Position numbers and translations under genes: made by a program. From Pseudomonadota bacterium (lineage in GTDB: Bacteria > Pseudomonadota > Alphaproteobacteria > Caulobacterales > Caulobacteraceae), in the NCBI GenBank assembly GCA_023436945.1, contig JAEZHG010000084.1, forward strand, positions 1 to 5,410: a stretch of DNA of 5,410 nt, in the 5' to 3' direction. Each line of letters opens with the position of its first letter. The first letter of the stretch is position 1. Of the stretch, positions 1 to 5,410 are shown in pieces. Under the pieces are notes generated by a model that saw nothing but the letters and a program-made list of their open reading frames with translations, was not told the DNA's origin and made no database searches.

Positions 1-473
1 ATTACCGCACCTTCTACCGACTCGACCCGCCCCTGCGCACCGAAGACGACCGTCAGGCGATGATCGAGGGCGTCCGTGATGGATTGATCGACGTCATCAC
101 CTCGGCCCATTGTCCAGAGCCCGCTGAAAACAAGCGTCGACCGTTTGCAGAAGCCGAACCGGGCGCGGTTGGTCTTGAAACGTTGCTGGCGGCGGCCATC
201 ACCAATCTGCACCATGAAAACGGTATCGATCTGATCGATGTCCTGCGCCCGATGACGCACAATCCGGCCACTCTTCTGGGTCTGGAAAGCGGCGTGATTG
301 CAGAAGGCGCACCAGCGGACCTGATCCTCTTTGACGCGGGCGCTCCGATTGTCGTTGACGCGGCCAAGTTGAAATCCAAATCGAAGAATTCGCCCTTCGA
401 CGGTCGCAGACTGCAAGGCAAGGTCTTGCTCACAATCGTGGACGGTCGCATCGTCCACGACCAACGCGTGTAG
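1..473 (+). CDS. pyrC: Dihydroorotase-like protein (PyrC/PyrX type), 3' part only
   Basis: This is the C-terminal 156 codons (frame starting at base 3) of an amidohydrolase-fold protein of the class I dihydroorotase family, ending at TAG 471-473. Dihydroorotase interconverts carbamoyl-aspartate and dihydroorotate in cytoplasmic pyrimidine synthesis. Family signs in order: PPLRTEDDR near the window start, then DVITSAHCPE (bases 90-119), KRRPFAEAEPGAVGLETLL, a THNPA stretch, the GAPADLILFD strand of the composite beta-domain, and KNSPFDG...GKVLLTIVDGR at the end. In active class I enzymes the motif here is TDHAPH with a catalytic Asp. This protein reads S-A-H-C-P-E, so the Asp position is Ala (codon 105-107) and the second His is Glu. 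It may therefore be a non-catalytic partner of aspartate carbamoyltransferase, like Pseudomonas PyrC'. That is inference, because the N-terminal metal-binding HxH part lies outside the window. The family call is firm; catalytic activity is doubtful. Confidence 0.93.
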   Translation, partial: YRTFYRLDPPLRTEDDRQAMIEGVRDGLIDVITSAHCPEPAENKRRPFAEAEPGAVGLETLLAAAITNLHHENGIDLIDVLRPMTHNPATLLGLESGVIAEGAPADLILFDAGAPIVVDAAKLKSKSKNSPFDGRRLQGKVLLTIVDGRIVHDQRV

Positions 474-476
474 GAG
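472..476 (+). promoter_or_regulatory. Ribosome binding site of plsY
   Basis: AGGAG overlaps the TAG stop codon of the upstream pyrC-like gene and stands 9 bases before the GTG at 486. It is the only good Shine-Dalgarno match nearby, so it fixes the non-ATG start of plsY. It also ties plsY translation to the end of the upstream reading frame. Confidence 0.8.
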
Positions 477-485
477 CGAATCAAA

Positions 486-1127
486 GTGCAGGATCTGGCG
501 GCCCCCGCCGTAGCGACCCTCGGTCTGGTAACGATTGCCGGTTATCTTCTCGGTTCCATTCCGTTCGGTGTGGTGCTCACCCGTGCCTTTGGCGCGGGCG
601 ATGTGCGCAACATCGGCTCGGGAAATATCGGTGCCACCAATGTTCTGAGGACCGGTCGCAAGGATCTGGCCATCGCCACCCTGTTGCTCGACGCTGGTAA
701 GGGCGCGGTCGCGCTTCTTCTCGCTCGTTACATCACCGGCAGCGAGATGGCCGCAGCCCTCGCAGGCGGCGCAGCCTTCCTTGGCCACCTCTATCCGGTC
801 TGGCTCAAATTCAAGGGCGGTAAGGGCGTCGCTACCTTTTACGGTCTGATGCTGGCGGCCTATTGGCCACTGGGCCTGATTGCGGCGGCGATCTGGCTGG
901 TCAGTGCCTTCGCCTTCCGTATCTCGTCTCTGTCGGCCCTAATTTCTTCGGCGCTTACGCCAATCATCGGCATCATGTCGGCTCCGGCGCTTGGTCTTCC
1001 GGTGCCTAAGCCCGTCTATCTTCTGTCGATCTTCGCAGCCGTCCTGATCTGGTTCCGTCATCACGAGAACATTGCGCGTCTGGCCAAGGGTCAGGAACCA
1101 CGCATCGGTAAGAAGAAAGACAAATAA
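486..1127 (+). CDS. plsY: Acyl-phosphate:glycerol-3-phosphate acyltransferase PlsY
   Basis: PlsY transfers an acyl group from acyl-phosphate (made by PlsX) to glycerol 3-phosphate, giving lysophosphatidic acid, the first step of bacterial phospholipid synthesis at the inner membrane. The product has 213 residues, a usual family length. All three loop motifs of the family are visible: GSIPFG at 23-28 continuing into R40[14 protein letters not shown]55; the glycine-rich FKGGKGVAT at 109-117; and [14 protein letters not shown] at 191-204. Hydrophobic stretches near residues 8-30, 60-80, 88-105, 117-143, 148-170 and 176-190 fit the polytopic membrane fold. The tail is basic (GKKKDK). The GTG start is chosen because AGGAG lies 9 bases upstream. 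The gene starts 12 bases after the pyrC-like stop and ends one base before the dprA ATG, which implies a shared transcript. Confidence 0.97.
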   Translation: MQDLAAPAVATLGLVTIAGYLLGSIPFGVVLTRAFGAGDVRNIGSGNIGATNVLRTGRKDLAIATLLLDAGKGAVALLLARYITGSEMAAALAGGAAFLGHLYPVWLKFKGGKGVATFYGLMLAAYWPLGLIAAAIWLVSAFAFRISSLSALISSALTPIIGIMSAPALGLPVPKPVYLLSIFAAVLIWFRHHENIARLAKGQEPRIGKKKDK

Positions 1128-1128
1128 A

Positions 1129-2214
1129 ATGACCCGTCTACCGGAGGCCGAGCGTATTGCCCGCCTCCGGCTGGCGCGGACCGACAGGATCGGCCCTGTC
1201 ACTTTTCGCCAACTGCTCCAGAGATTTGGCTCTGCCGAAATAGCGATTGATCGCCTGCCCGATCTGGTGCGCCGCAGTGGCCGCGCCAACTACAAGATTC
1301 CCCACATCAGCATTATCGAGGACGAACTGGCCGCAGGTCAGCGCTTGAATGCCCGATTGCTGGTTCTGGGTGATCACGAATTCCCTCAACAACTCGCCGC
1401 CGTAGATCCTCCGCCTCCGGTGCTGTGGACGCGCGGTGATGCCACGCTCCTCAAACGCGACAGCGTCGGTATCGTAGGTGCCCGCATCGCCTCTGCGGGT
1501 GGCCAGCGGATCGCGCGTGGCCTCGCCCAACAGCTTGGAGAGGCTGGCTATGTCGTTGTGTCCGGCATGGCGCGCGGCATTGATACCGCCGCCCACCATG
1601 GTGCCTTACAATACGGTACTGTCGCGGTTCTCGGCGGTGGCGTTGATGACATCTACCCTCCCGAAAACGCGGGCCTCTATGCCCAGCTTATCGAACAGGG
1701 CTGCATCGTATCCGAAAGCCCTGTCGGCAGCCGCGCTCAAGCCAAGGACTTCCCTCGACGCAACCGCATCATATCGGGCCTGTCCAAAGGTATTGTGGTA
1801 GTCGAGGCCGAACTGAAATCAGGTTCTTTGATCACCGCCCGACTGGCTGCCGAACAAGGGCGCGATGTCTTTGCCGTGCCCGGATCACCACTTGATCCAC
1901 GCTCCAAGGGCACGAACGACCTGCTCAGGAACGGTGCTATCCTCTGTGAGGGTGTTGAGGATATCGACAGGGCCTTCACAACCCTGCGCAGCCTCTTTGA
2001 GCCTTCGGACGCGCCTTATCTGGTTCCGGTCAATGATGATGTGTCAGACGAGATCGTCGAGCGCGTCGCGGCGCTGCTGTCACCTGTCCCGACACCTCAG
2101 GATGAACTTGCCCGCGCGCTGGACCTTCCTGTCGCGACCATATCGGCCGCTCTGCTTGAACTGAGCCTGATGCAGCGTGCCAATCTTTTATCTGGTGGCT
2201 TGGTCAGCCAGTAG
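1129..2214 (+). CDS. dprA: DNA processing protein DprA (Smf), RecA loader
   Basis: DprA binds incoming single-stranded DNA during natural transformation, protects it and loads RecA; it is also found in bacteria not known to be competent. The product has 361 residues. The N-terminal part (about 1-70) is a helical SAM/HhH-like region with RIGPVTFRQLLQRFG. The Rossmann-like core follows, with GIVGAR at 114-119, SGMARGID at 145-152, VLGGGVDDIYPPEN at 167-180, FPRRNRIISGLS at 208-219, VVEAELKSGSLITA at 224-237, DVFAVPG at 246-252 and KGTNDLLRNGA at 260-270. The C-terminal part (about 303-355) looks like the winged-helix DML1-like domain, so all three parts are present. The ATG at 1129 is chosen because it directly follows the plsY TAA after one base. 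Upstream in-frame starts would sit inside plsY. The ribosome site is weak (purine-rich AAGAAGAAAG), so translational coupling to plsY is likely. Confidence 0.96.
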   Translation: MTRLPEAERIARLRLARTDRIGPVTFRQLLQRFGSAEIAIDRLPDLVRRSGRANYKIPHISIIEDELAAGQRLNARLLVLGDHEFPQQLAAVDPPPPVLWTRGDATLLKRDSVGIVGARIASAGGQRIARGLAQQLGEAGYVVVSGMARGIDTAAHHGALQYGTVAVLGGGVDDIYPPENAGLYAQLIEQGCIVSESPVGSRAQAKDFPRRNRIISGLSKGIVVVEAELKSGSLITARLAAEQGRDVFAVPGSPLDPRSKGTNDLLRNGAILCEGVEDIDRAFTTLRSLFEPSDAPYLVPVNDDVSDEIVERVAALLSPVPTPQDELARALDLPVATISAALLELSLMQRANLLSGGLVSQ

Positions 2215-2215
2215 C

Positions 2216-2422
2216 TCACGCGGGTTCGCTACAGGCTATATCGGCAGCGACATCGAGAATAAGAGCCAGTTTCTCATCCCCCTGCCCCCGCGCCATCTGC
2301 GCGAGTTCACGGGACATATCGCTGACATAGGCGCGCATTTGCAGGCTGGCCAAATCTACCTTGGCCCCGGAAGGCTTCATTAAAACCTTGCCTTGGGACC
2401 GCGTGTCGTCACAACTGGACAT
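2216..2422 (-). CDS. Short helical protein of unknown function
   Basis: This 68-residue acidic-to-neutral cytoplasmic protein is read from ATG 2422-2420 to TGA 2218-2216. I do not recognise a named family. The central stretch (about 22-62: VDLASLQMRAYVSDMSRELA, then QMARGQGDEKLALILDVAADIA) reads as two amphipathic helices joined by a short GQGDE turn. It resembles the small helical hypothetical proteins often found in Alphaproteobacteria; that resemblance is an impression, not a search result. There is no signal peptide or membrane segment. Support for a real gene: GGAG 9 bases before the ATG, promoter-like boxes further upstream, G/C preference at third codon positions, and a stop that exactly abuts dprA. 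The residue-15 Met (codon 2380-2378) is an alternative start, since the first 14 residues look less structured, but it has a poorer ribosome site. Confidence 0.72.
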   Translation of the reverse strand: MSSCDDTRSQGKVLMKPSGAKVDLASLQMRAYVSDMSRELAQMARGQGDEKLALILDVAADIACSEPA

Positions 2423-2431
2423 GAAGCATCA

Positions 2432-2435
2432 CTCC
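2432..2435 (-). promoter_or_regulatory. Ribosome binding site of the small reverse gene
   Basis: On the - strand GGAG (within GGTGGAGTG) lies 9 bases before the ATG at 2422-2420. It supports both the reality of the small gene and the choice of the longer start. Confidence 0.6.
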
Positions 2436-2444
2436 ACCACAAGC

Positions 2445-2472
2445 TTGGCTATATATAACCTATGGTTGTAAT
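2445..2472 (+). promoter_or_regulatory. Candidate distal promoter for topA
   Basis: TTGGCT (2445-2450) and TGTAAT (2467-2472, five of six bases of TATAAT) are separated by 16 bases and point toward topA. They would give a leader of nearly 100 bases. The boxes overlap the opposite-facing promoter and the inverted repeat, so the two promoters could compete. This is consensus matching by eye only. Confidence 0.3.
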
Positions 2473-2481
2473 TTTTTACAA
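2452..2481 (-). promoter_or_regulatory. Candidate sigma-70-type promoter for the small reverse gene
   Basis: Read on the - strand there is a -35-like TTGTAA (2481-2476), a 17-base spacer, and a -10-like TTATAT (2458-2453). TATATA (2457-2452) is an alternative -10 with an 18-base spacer. Transcription would begin near 2445, leaving a leader of roughly 20 bases that contains the GGAG site. The boxes match the consensus only in part; AT-richness against a GC-rich background adds some weight. Confidence 0.42.
2466..2481. repeat. Perfect inverted repeat TTGTAA-N4-TTACAA, possible operator
   Basis: Two 6-base arms (2466-2471 and 2476-2481) are perfect reverse complements around TTTT. The element lies in the divergent region between the small reverse gene and topA, and one arm is the proposed -35 box of the reverse promoter. 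The symmetry and size fit a dimeric repressor site, but no regulator is identified and an AT-rich palindrome this short can arise by chance. Confidence 0.4.
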
Positions 2482-2500
2482 TATGCCCGCGTTAGGTGAT

Positions 2501-2515
2501 GCCTTTTTTCAAGGC
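2501..2515 (+). repeat. Small inverted repeat in the topA leader
   Basis: GCCTT (2501-2505) and AAGGC (2511-2515) can pair as a 5-bp stem around TTTTC. If topA is transcribed from the distal promoter, this hairpin would be in its leader. It is short, has no following T-run, and may have no role. Confidence 0.25.
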
Positions 2516-2518
2516 GGA

Positions 2519-2547
2519 TTGACTTATCCTGCGGTCACCACCACGTT
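2519..2547 (+). promoter_or_regulatory. Possible proximal topA promoter (-35 only convincing)
   Basis: TTGACT at 2519-2524 is a good -35 match (five of six), close to the TTGAC core of Caulobacter housekeeping promoters. The -10 at a 17-base spacing (CACGTT, 2542-2547) is poor, so only the -35 half is supported. A start site here would leave a short leader of about 20 bases before the topA ATG. Confidence 0.28.
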
Positions 2548-2575
2548 CGCGCCCCGTTTTCCCTGATTGAGCGTC

Positions 2576-5218
2576 ATGAATCTCGTTATCGTCGAGAGCC
2601 CCGCGAAGGCTAAAACCATCAATAAGTATCTGGGGTCGGACTATAAGGTCCTGGCTTCATACGGGCATATCCGCGACCTACCGTCGAAGGATGGCTCGGT
2701 GCTGCCCGACGATGACTTTGCAATGCATTGGGAAGTGGACGCCAAGGCGACCAAGCGTCTTTCCGAAATCGCGGAGGAAGCCAAAAAAGCTTCCCGCGTT
2801 ATTCTCGCCACCGACCCCGACCGCGAGGGAGAGGCGATCAGCTGGCACGTTCTGGAAGTCCTGAACAAGAAGAAGGCCCTGAAAGACACCGAGGTCGAGC
2901 GCGTTACGTTTAACGCGATCACCAAATCGGCTGTTCTCGAGGCCATGGCCAATCCGCGCCAACTGGATATGGAGCTGGTCGAGGCATACCTCGCCCGCCG
3001 CGCTCTGGACTATCTGGTGGGCTTCAACCTGTCTCCGGTTCTGTGGCGCAAGCTGCCGGGCGCTCGTTCGGCAGGTCGTGTACAATCGGTCGCCCTTCGC
3101 ATCGTCGTCGATCGCGAAATGGAGATCGAGAAGTTCAAGCCGCAGGAATACTGGTCGGTCGAAGCGGATTTGATCGCTGACAGCCCGCCCTTCACCACCC
3201 GCCTGGTGAAGCACGAGGGCAAACGCGTCCAGCGTCTGGATATCGTCTCCGAGGCCATGGCCACGGCGGCTCGCAACGCCATCTCGTCGGGCAATTTCAC
3301 GATCAAATCGGTCGAGAAAAAACCGGCCAAGCGTTCGCCTTCCCCGCCCTTCACCACCTCGACGCTTCAGCAAGAGGCCGCCCGCAAGCTCGGCTTCACC
3401 GCCCAGCGCACCATGCAGGCCGCTCAAAAGCTGTATGAAGGCGTGGACGATACCGGCGGTCTGATCACCTATATGCGTACCGACGGCGTCTATGTGACGC
3501 CTGAAGGCATCGCACAGGCCCGTGAAGCGATCTCTGAGCGCTTCGGTCCGGCCTATGTCCCGTCAGAGCCGCGCTATTACAAGACCAAGGCCAAGAAAGC
3601 ACAAGAGGCGCACGAAGCCATCCGTCCGACCAATATCCTGCGTCATCCGGATTCCCTGCGCCTCGATAGCGACCTTCAGCGTCTGTATGAGCTGATCTGG
3701 AAGCGCATGATCGCGTCGCAGATGGAAAGCGCGCGTCTGGACCGCACCACGGTCGAGATCGAAACGCCCGACGGCCAAACCGGTCTGCGCGCGACCGGTC
3801 AGGTCGTTGTGTTCGACGGCTTCATCGCCGCCTATGAAGAAGGCCGCGACGACAAGCAGAAGGGCTCGGAAGACGAAGAGGACGAAGGTGGCCGCCTGCC
3901 CGCGCTGAAGGAAGGCGCGAAGACACAGGTTCAGGCCATCCGTACCGACCAGCATTTCACCGAGCCGCCCCCGCGCTTCTCGGAAGCCACGCTGGTCAAG
4001 AAGCTGGAAGAGCTGGGTATTGGCCGCCCGTCGACCTATGCTTCGATCCTGACCACGCTGCGTGACCGCGAGTATGTCCGCATGGACAAGGGCCGCTTCT
4101 ATCCGGAAGACAAGGGCCGTCTCGTGACGGCCTTCCTCGAGCAGTTCTTCACCAAATGGGTCGAATACGACTTCACCGCCGCGCTGGAGACCCAGCTCGA
4201 CGAGGTTTCGGCTGGCGATCTGGATTGGAAGGCGTTGCTGCGTTCGTTCTGGGCAGACTTCCATGCCGCGACGCAAGCAGCGGGCGAGCTGCGCACTACG
4301 GCGATCCTCGACCACCTAAACGAGGCGCTTGGCGCACACATCTTCCCTGATAAGGGCGATGGCAAGGACCCGCGCCTATGCCCCCTCTGTAACGAAGGCC
4401 AGCTGAGCCTGAAGACCAGCCGTTTCGGTGCCTTCATCGGCTGCTCGCGCTATCCGGAATGCAAATACACCCGCCCTGTCGCCAACCCTGATGGTGCCGA
4501 AGGCGGCGCGGAAAGCGGTGACCGCGAACTGGGCGTCGATCCGGAAACGGGTAAGGCCGTTCACCTGAAGATCGGTCGTTTCGGTCCCTATGTAGAGACG
4601 GAAGCCGCCGAGGAAGGTGCCAAGCCGCGTCGCTCGTCGTTGCCGAAGGGCTGGTCTCCTGCGTCAATCGAGCTTGAACGTGCTCTGAAGCTACTCAGCC
4701 TGCCGCGCGTCGTGGGTGAACACCCCGAGGACGGCAAGCCGATCACGGCCGGTCTTGGCCGTTTCGGTCCGTTCGTGGCCCACGACGGCACCTATGCCAA
4801 TGTCTCGGACATTGAAGAGGTGTTTGACGTCGGGCTGAACCGCGCTGTGGCCCTGTTGGCCGAGAAGCGCGCCTCGCGCGGTGCGCGTGGCGCTGCCGCG
4901 GCTCCGCTGAAGGAACTGGGCAACCACCCCGAAGACGGTGCCGCCGTTCAGGTGATGGCAGGCCGTTACGGCCCGTACATCAAGTGGAACAAGGTCAACG
5001 CCACCCTGCCCAAGGGCACCGAACCAGAATCCATGACGCTGGAGGCGGCGCTGCCGCTGCTGGCCGCCAAGGCTGGCGCTGCGCCCAAGAAGAAGGCTCC
5101 GGCCAAGAAGGCAGCCGCCAAGAAACCGGCTGCTGAAAAGAAACCTGCCGCCGTGAAGAAGCCCGCGGCAAAGAAAGCGACCACCAAGAAGGCCGCGACT
5201 AAAAAAGACGCAGAGTGA
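2576..5218 (+). CDS. topA: DNA topoisomerase I (type IA)
   Basis: TopA relaxes negatively supercoiled DNA by single-strand passage through a 5'-phosphotyrosine link and is normally essential. The product has 880 residues. The Toprim domain (about 1-120) has E7 in VIVESPAKAK and the metal-binding D80-x-D82-x-E84 in ATDPDREGEA. The core has SAGRVQS at 165-171, the active-site Tyr299 in ITYMRTDG, H346 in AHEAIRPT and GIGRPSTYA at 481-489. An acidic linker (about 424-438) precedes LKEGA. One four-cysteine zinc finger follows (C602, C605, C623, C629), then three C-terminal repeats marked by GRFGPYV (about 667), GRFGPFV (about 728) and GRYGPYI (about 796), and a lysine-rich tail from 837. ATG 2576 is preferred over the in-frame TTG 2567 because MNLVIVESPAK matches the family N-terminus; a TGA at 2564-2566 blocks anything further upstream. 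The Shine-Dalgarno is weak. No frameshift is seen. Confidence 0.98.
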   Translation: MNLVIVESPAKAKTINKYLGSDYKVLASYGHIRDLPSKDGSVLPDDDFAMHWEVDAKATKRLSEIAEEAKKASRVILATDPDREGEAISWHVLEVLNKKKALKDTEVERVTFNAITKSAVLEAMANPRQLDMELVEAYLARRALDYLVGFNLSPVLWRKLPGARSAGRVQSVALRIVVDREMEIEKFKPQEYWSVEADLIADSPPFTTRLVKHEGKRVQRLDIVSEAMATAARNAISSGNFTIKSVEKKPAKRSPSPPFTTSTLQQEAARKLGFTAQRTMQAAQKLYEGVDDTGGLITYMRTDGVYVTPEGIAQAREAISERFGPAYVPSEPRYYKTKAKKAQEAHEAIRPTNILRHPDSLRLDSDLQRLYELIWKRMIASQMESARLDRTTVEIETPDGQTGLRATGQVVVFDGFIAAYEEGRDDKQKGSEDEEDEGGRLPALKEGAKTQVQAIRTDQHFTEPPPRFSEATLVKKLEELGIGRPSTYASILTTLRDREYVRMDKGRFYPEDKGRLVTAFLEQFFTKWVEYDFTAALETQLDEVSAGDLDWKALLRSFWADFHAATQAAGELRTTAILDHLNEALGAHIFPDKGDGKDPRLCPLCNEGQLSLKTSRFGAFIGCSRYPECKYTRPVANPDGAEGGAESGDRELGVDPETGKAVHLKIGRFGPYVETEAAEEGAKPRRSSLPKGWSPASIELERALKLLSLPRVVGEHPEDGKPITAGLGRFGPFVAHDGTYANVSDIEEVFDVGLNRAVALLAEKRASRGARGAAAAPLKELGNHPEDGAAVQVMAGRYGPYIKWNKVNATLPKGTEPESMTLEAALPLLAAKAGAAPKKKAPAKKAAAKKPAAEKKPAAVKKPAAKKATTKKAATKKDAE
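5084..5215 (+). repeat. Lys/Ala/Pro-rich low-complexity tail of TopA
   Basis: Codons 837-880 of topA encode degenerate KKPAA / AAKK units: 17 lysines in 44 residues, nearly all as KK pairs spaced 3-4 residues apart. The DNA shows a matching AAG-AAG-rich periodicity. Similar basic tails occur on TopA of several GC-rich bacteria and are thought to add DNA affinity and processivity. Such repeats are prone to change length between strains. Confidence 0.75.
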
Positions 5219-5219
5219 T

Positions 5220-5410
5220 TTACTGGCCGGGGTTGGATGACAGCCCCGGCCTTCCTCTGATCAAGGTGTTATCGACACGCCGCCCGATAGGGTCTCGCCC
5301 GCTCCAGCGGTCACCCACCTTCGCCTCTCTGTAATCGGTGCAAAAGCGGCTCAGCAGAATACGCGGGCGGATATTGTTCAGGCACAGCTTGCCGTTTTCC
5401 AATGTCCAGC
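5220..5410 (-). CDS. Partial protein of unknown function, C-terminal end
   Basis: A reverse-strand frame enters from the right edge and runs 62 codons to TAA at 5222-5220, with no stop and strongly G/C-rich third codon positions, so it looks coding. I do not recognise the family. The pattern W-x4-G-KLCL, then RFC about 14 residues on, then KVGDRW and RRPGL-like RGRPGL near the end recalls C-terminal parts of small exported alphaproteobacterial proteins. The two cysteines (visible residues 9 and 23) could form a disulfide. That is a weak resemblance. The true start lies outside the window; the TTG at 5402-5400 is an internal Leu codon rather than a credible start. The stop is one base from the topA stop, and the last ten codons overlap the topA terminator stem, which could mean that the conserved part ends near the GRPGL residues. 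Confidence 0.5.
   Translation of the reverse strand, partial: WTLENGKLCLNNIRPRILLSRFCTDYREAKVGDRWSGRDPIGRRVDNTLIRGRPGLSSNPGQ
5225..5258 (+). terminator. Probable intrinsic terminator of topA
   Basis: GGCCGGGG (5225-5232) and CCCCGGCC (5244-5251) form a perfect 8-bp GC stem around an 11-base loop, starting 7 bases after the topA TGA. TTCCTCT follows, which is only a weak U-tract. On the - strand the T-run after the stem is too far off (about 5206-5201), so the element mainly serves topA, though pausing of both polymerases is possible. It lies within the last codons of the reverse-strand gene. Confidence 0.65.

Noticed and set aside
53..484. Reverse open frame of 143 codons opposite the pyrC-like gene
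   Set aside because: It lies antisense to a recognisable dihydroorotase family region, and the translation is rich in Ser, Arg and Pro without any motif.
1072..1128. Upstream-extended start for dprA
   Set aside because: It would overlap the conserved end of plsY and add 19 residues not expected in DprA. The ATG at 1129 fits the family and the coupled spacing.
2211..2232. Hairpin GTAGC...GCTAC just at the dprA stop as a terminator
   Set aside because: The stem is only 5 bp with a 12-base loop and no T-run follows, so it is too weak to call a terminator.
2177..2383. Forward open frame over the dprA end and the small reverse gene
   Set aside because: It overlaps the coding end of dprA in another frame, and the opposite strand offers a better ribosome site and a more protein-like helical sequence.
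2678..3427. Long reverse open frames inside topA (also 3563-4315)
   Set aside because: They are antisense to a fully conserved topA, have arginine/glycine-rich low-quality translations and no ribosome sites. They are shadows created by high-GC codon bias.
5084..5215. Lysine-rich repeat tail as a separate histone H1-like gene
   Set aside because: It is continuous in frame with topA, has no start or ribosome site of its own, and such tails are known on TopA.

Overview
The window looks like core chromosome of an alphaproteobacterium, most likely a member of the Caulobacterales (an Asticcacaulis- or Caulobacter-like organism). This is an inference from the moderately high G+C, the G/C-rich third codon positions, the style of the proteins, and the order pyrC – plsY – dprA – (small reverse gene) – topA. 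No mobile element, CRISPR array, tRNA or rRNA is visible.

Layout. Positions 1-473 hold the 3' end of a dihydroorotase-type gene (pyrC or pyrX) on the + strand. Twelve bases later plsY (486-1127, GTG start) encodes the membrane acyl-phosphate:glycerol-3-phosphate acyltransferase. After a single base dprA (1129-2214) encodes the single-strand-DNA-binding RecA loader of transformation. These three read as one transcription unit. A 68-codon gene for a short helical protein of unknown function lies on the - strand (2216-2422), and its stop is one base from the dprA stop. An AT-rich divergent intergenic region (2423-2575) follows. It carries an inverted repeat, TTGTAA-N4-TTACAA, and overlapping promoter-like boxes. 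Then comes topA (2576-5218), a complete 880-residue DNA topoisomerase I with a lysine-rich tail. A strong GC stem-loop at 5225-5251 probably ends topA. It lies inside the 3' end of a partial reverse-strand gene (5220-5410) of unknown function, which again abuts its convergent neighbour with one base between the stops.

How the genes relate. The run joins pyrimidine synthesis, phospholipid synthesis and DNA handling, and looks like an inherited housekeeping cluster rather than one dedicated system. No convincing new biological system is visible. The points most worth a second look are: the degenerate catalytic motif of the dihydroorotase, which suggests a non-catalytic partner protein; the orphan small gene with its palindromic divergent promoter region; and the two convergent gene pairs whose stop codons are one base apart.
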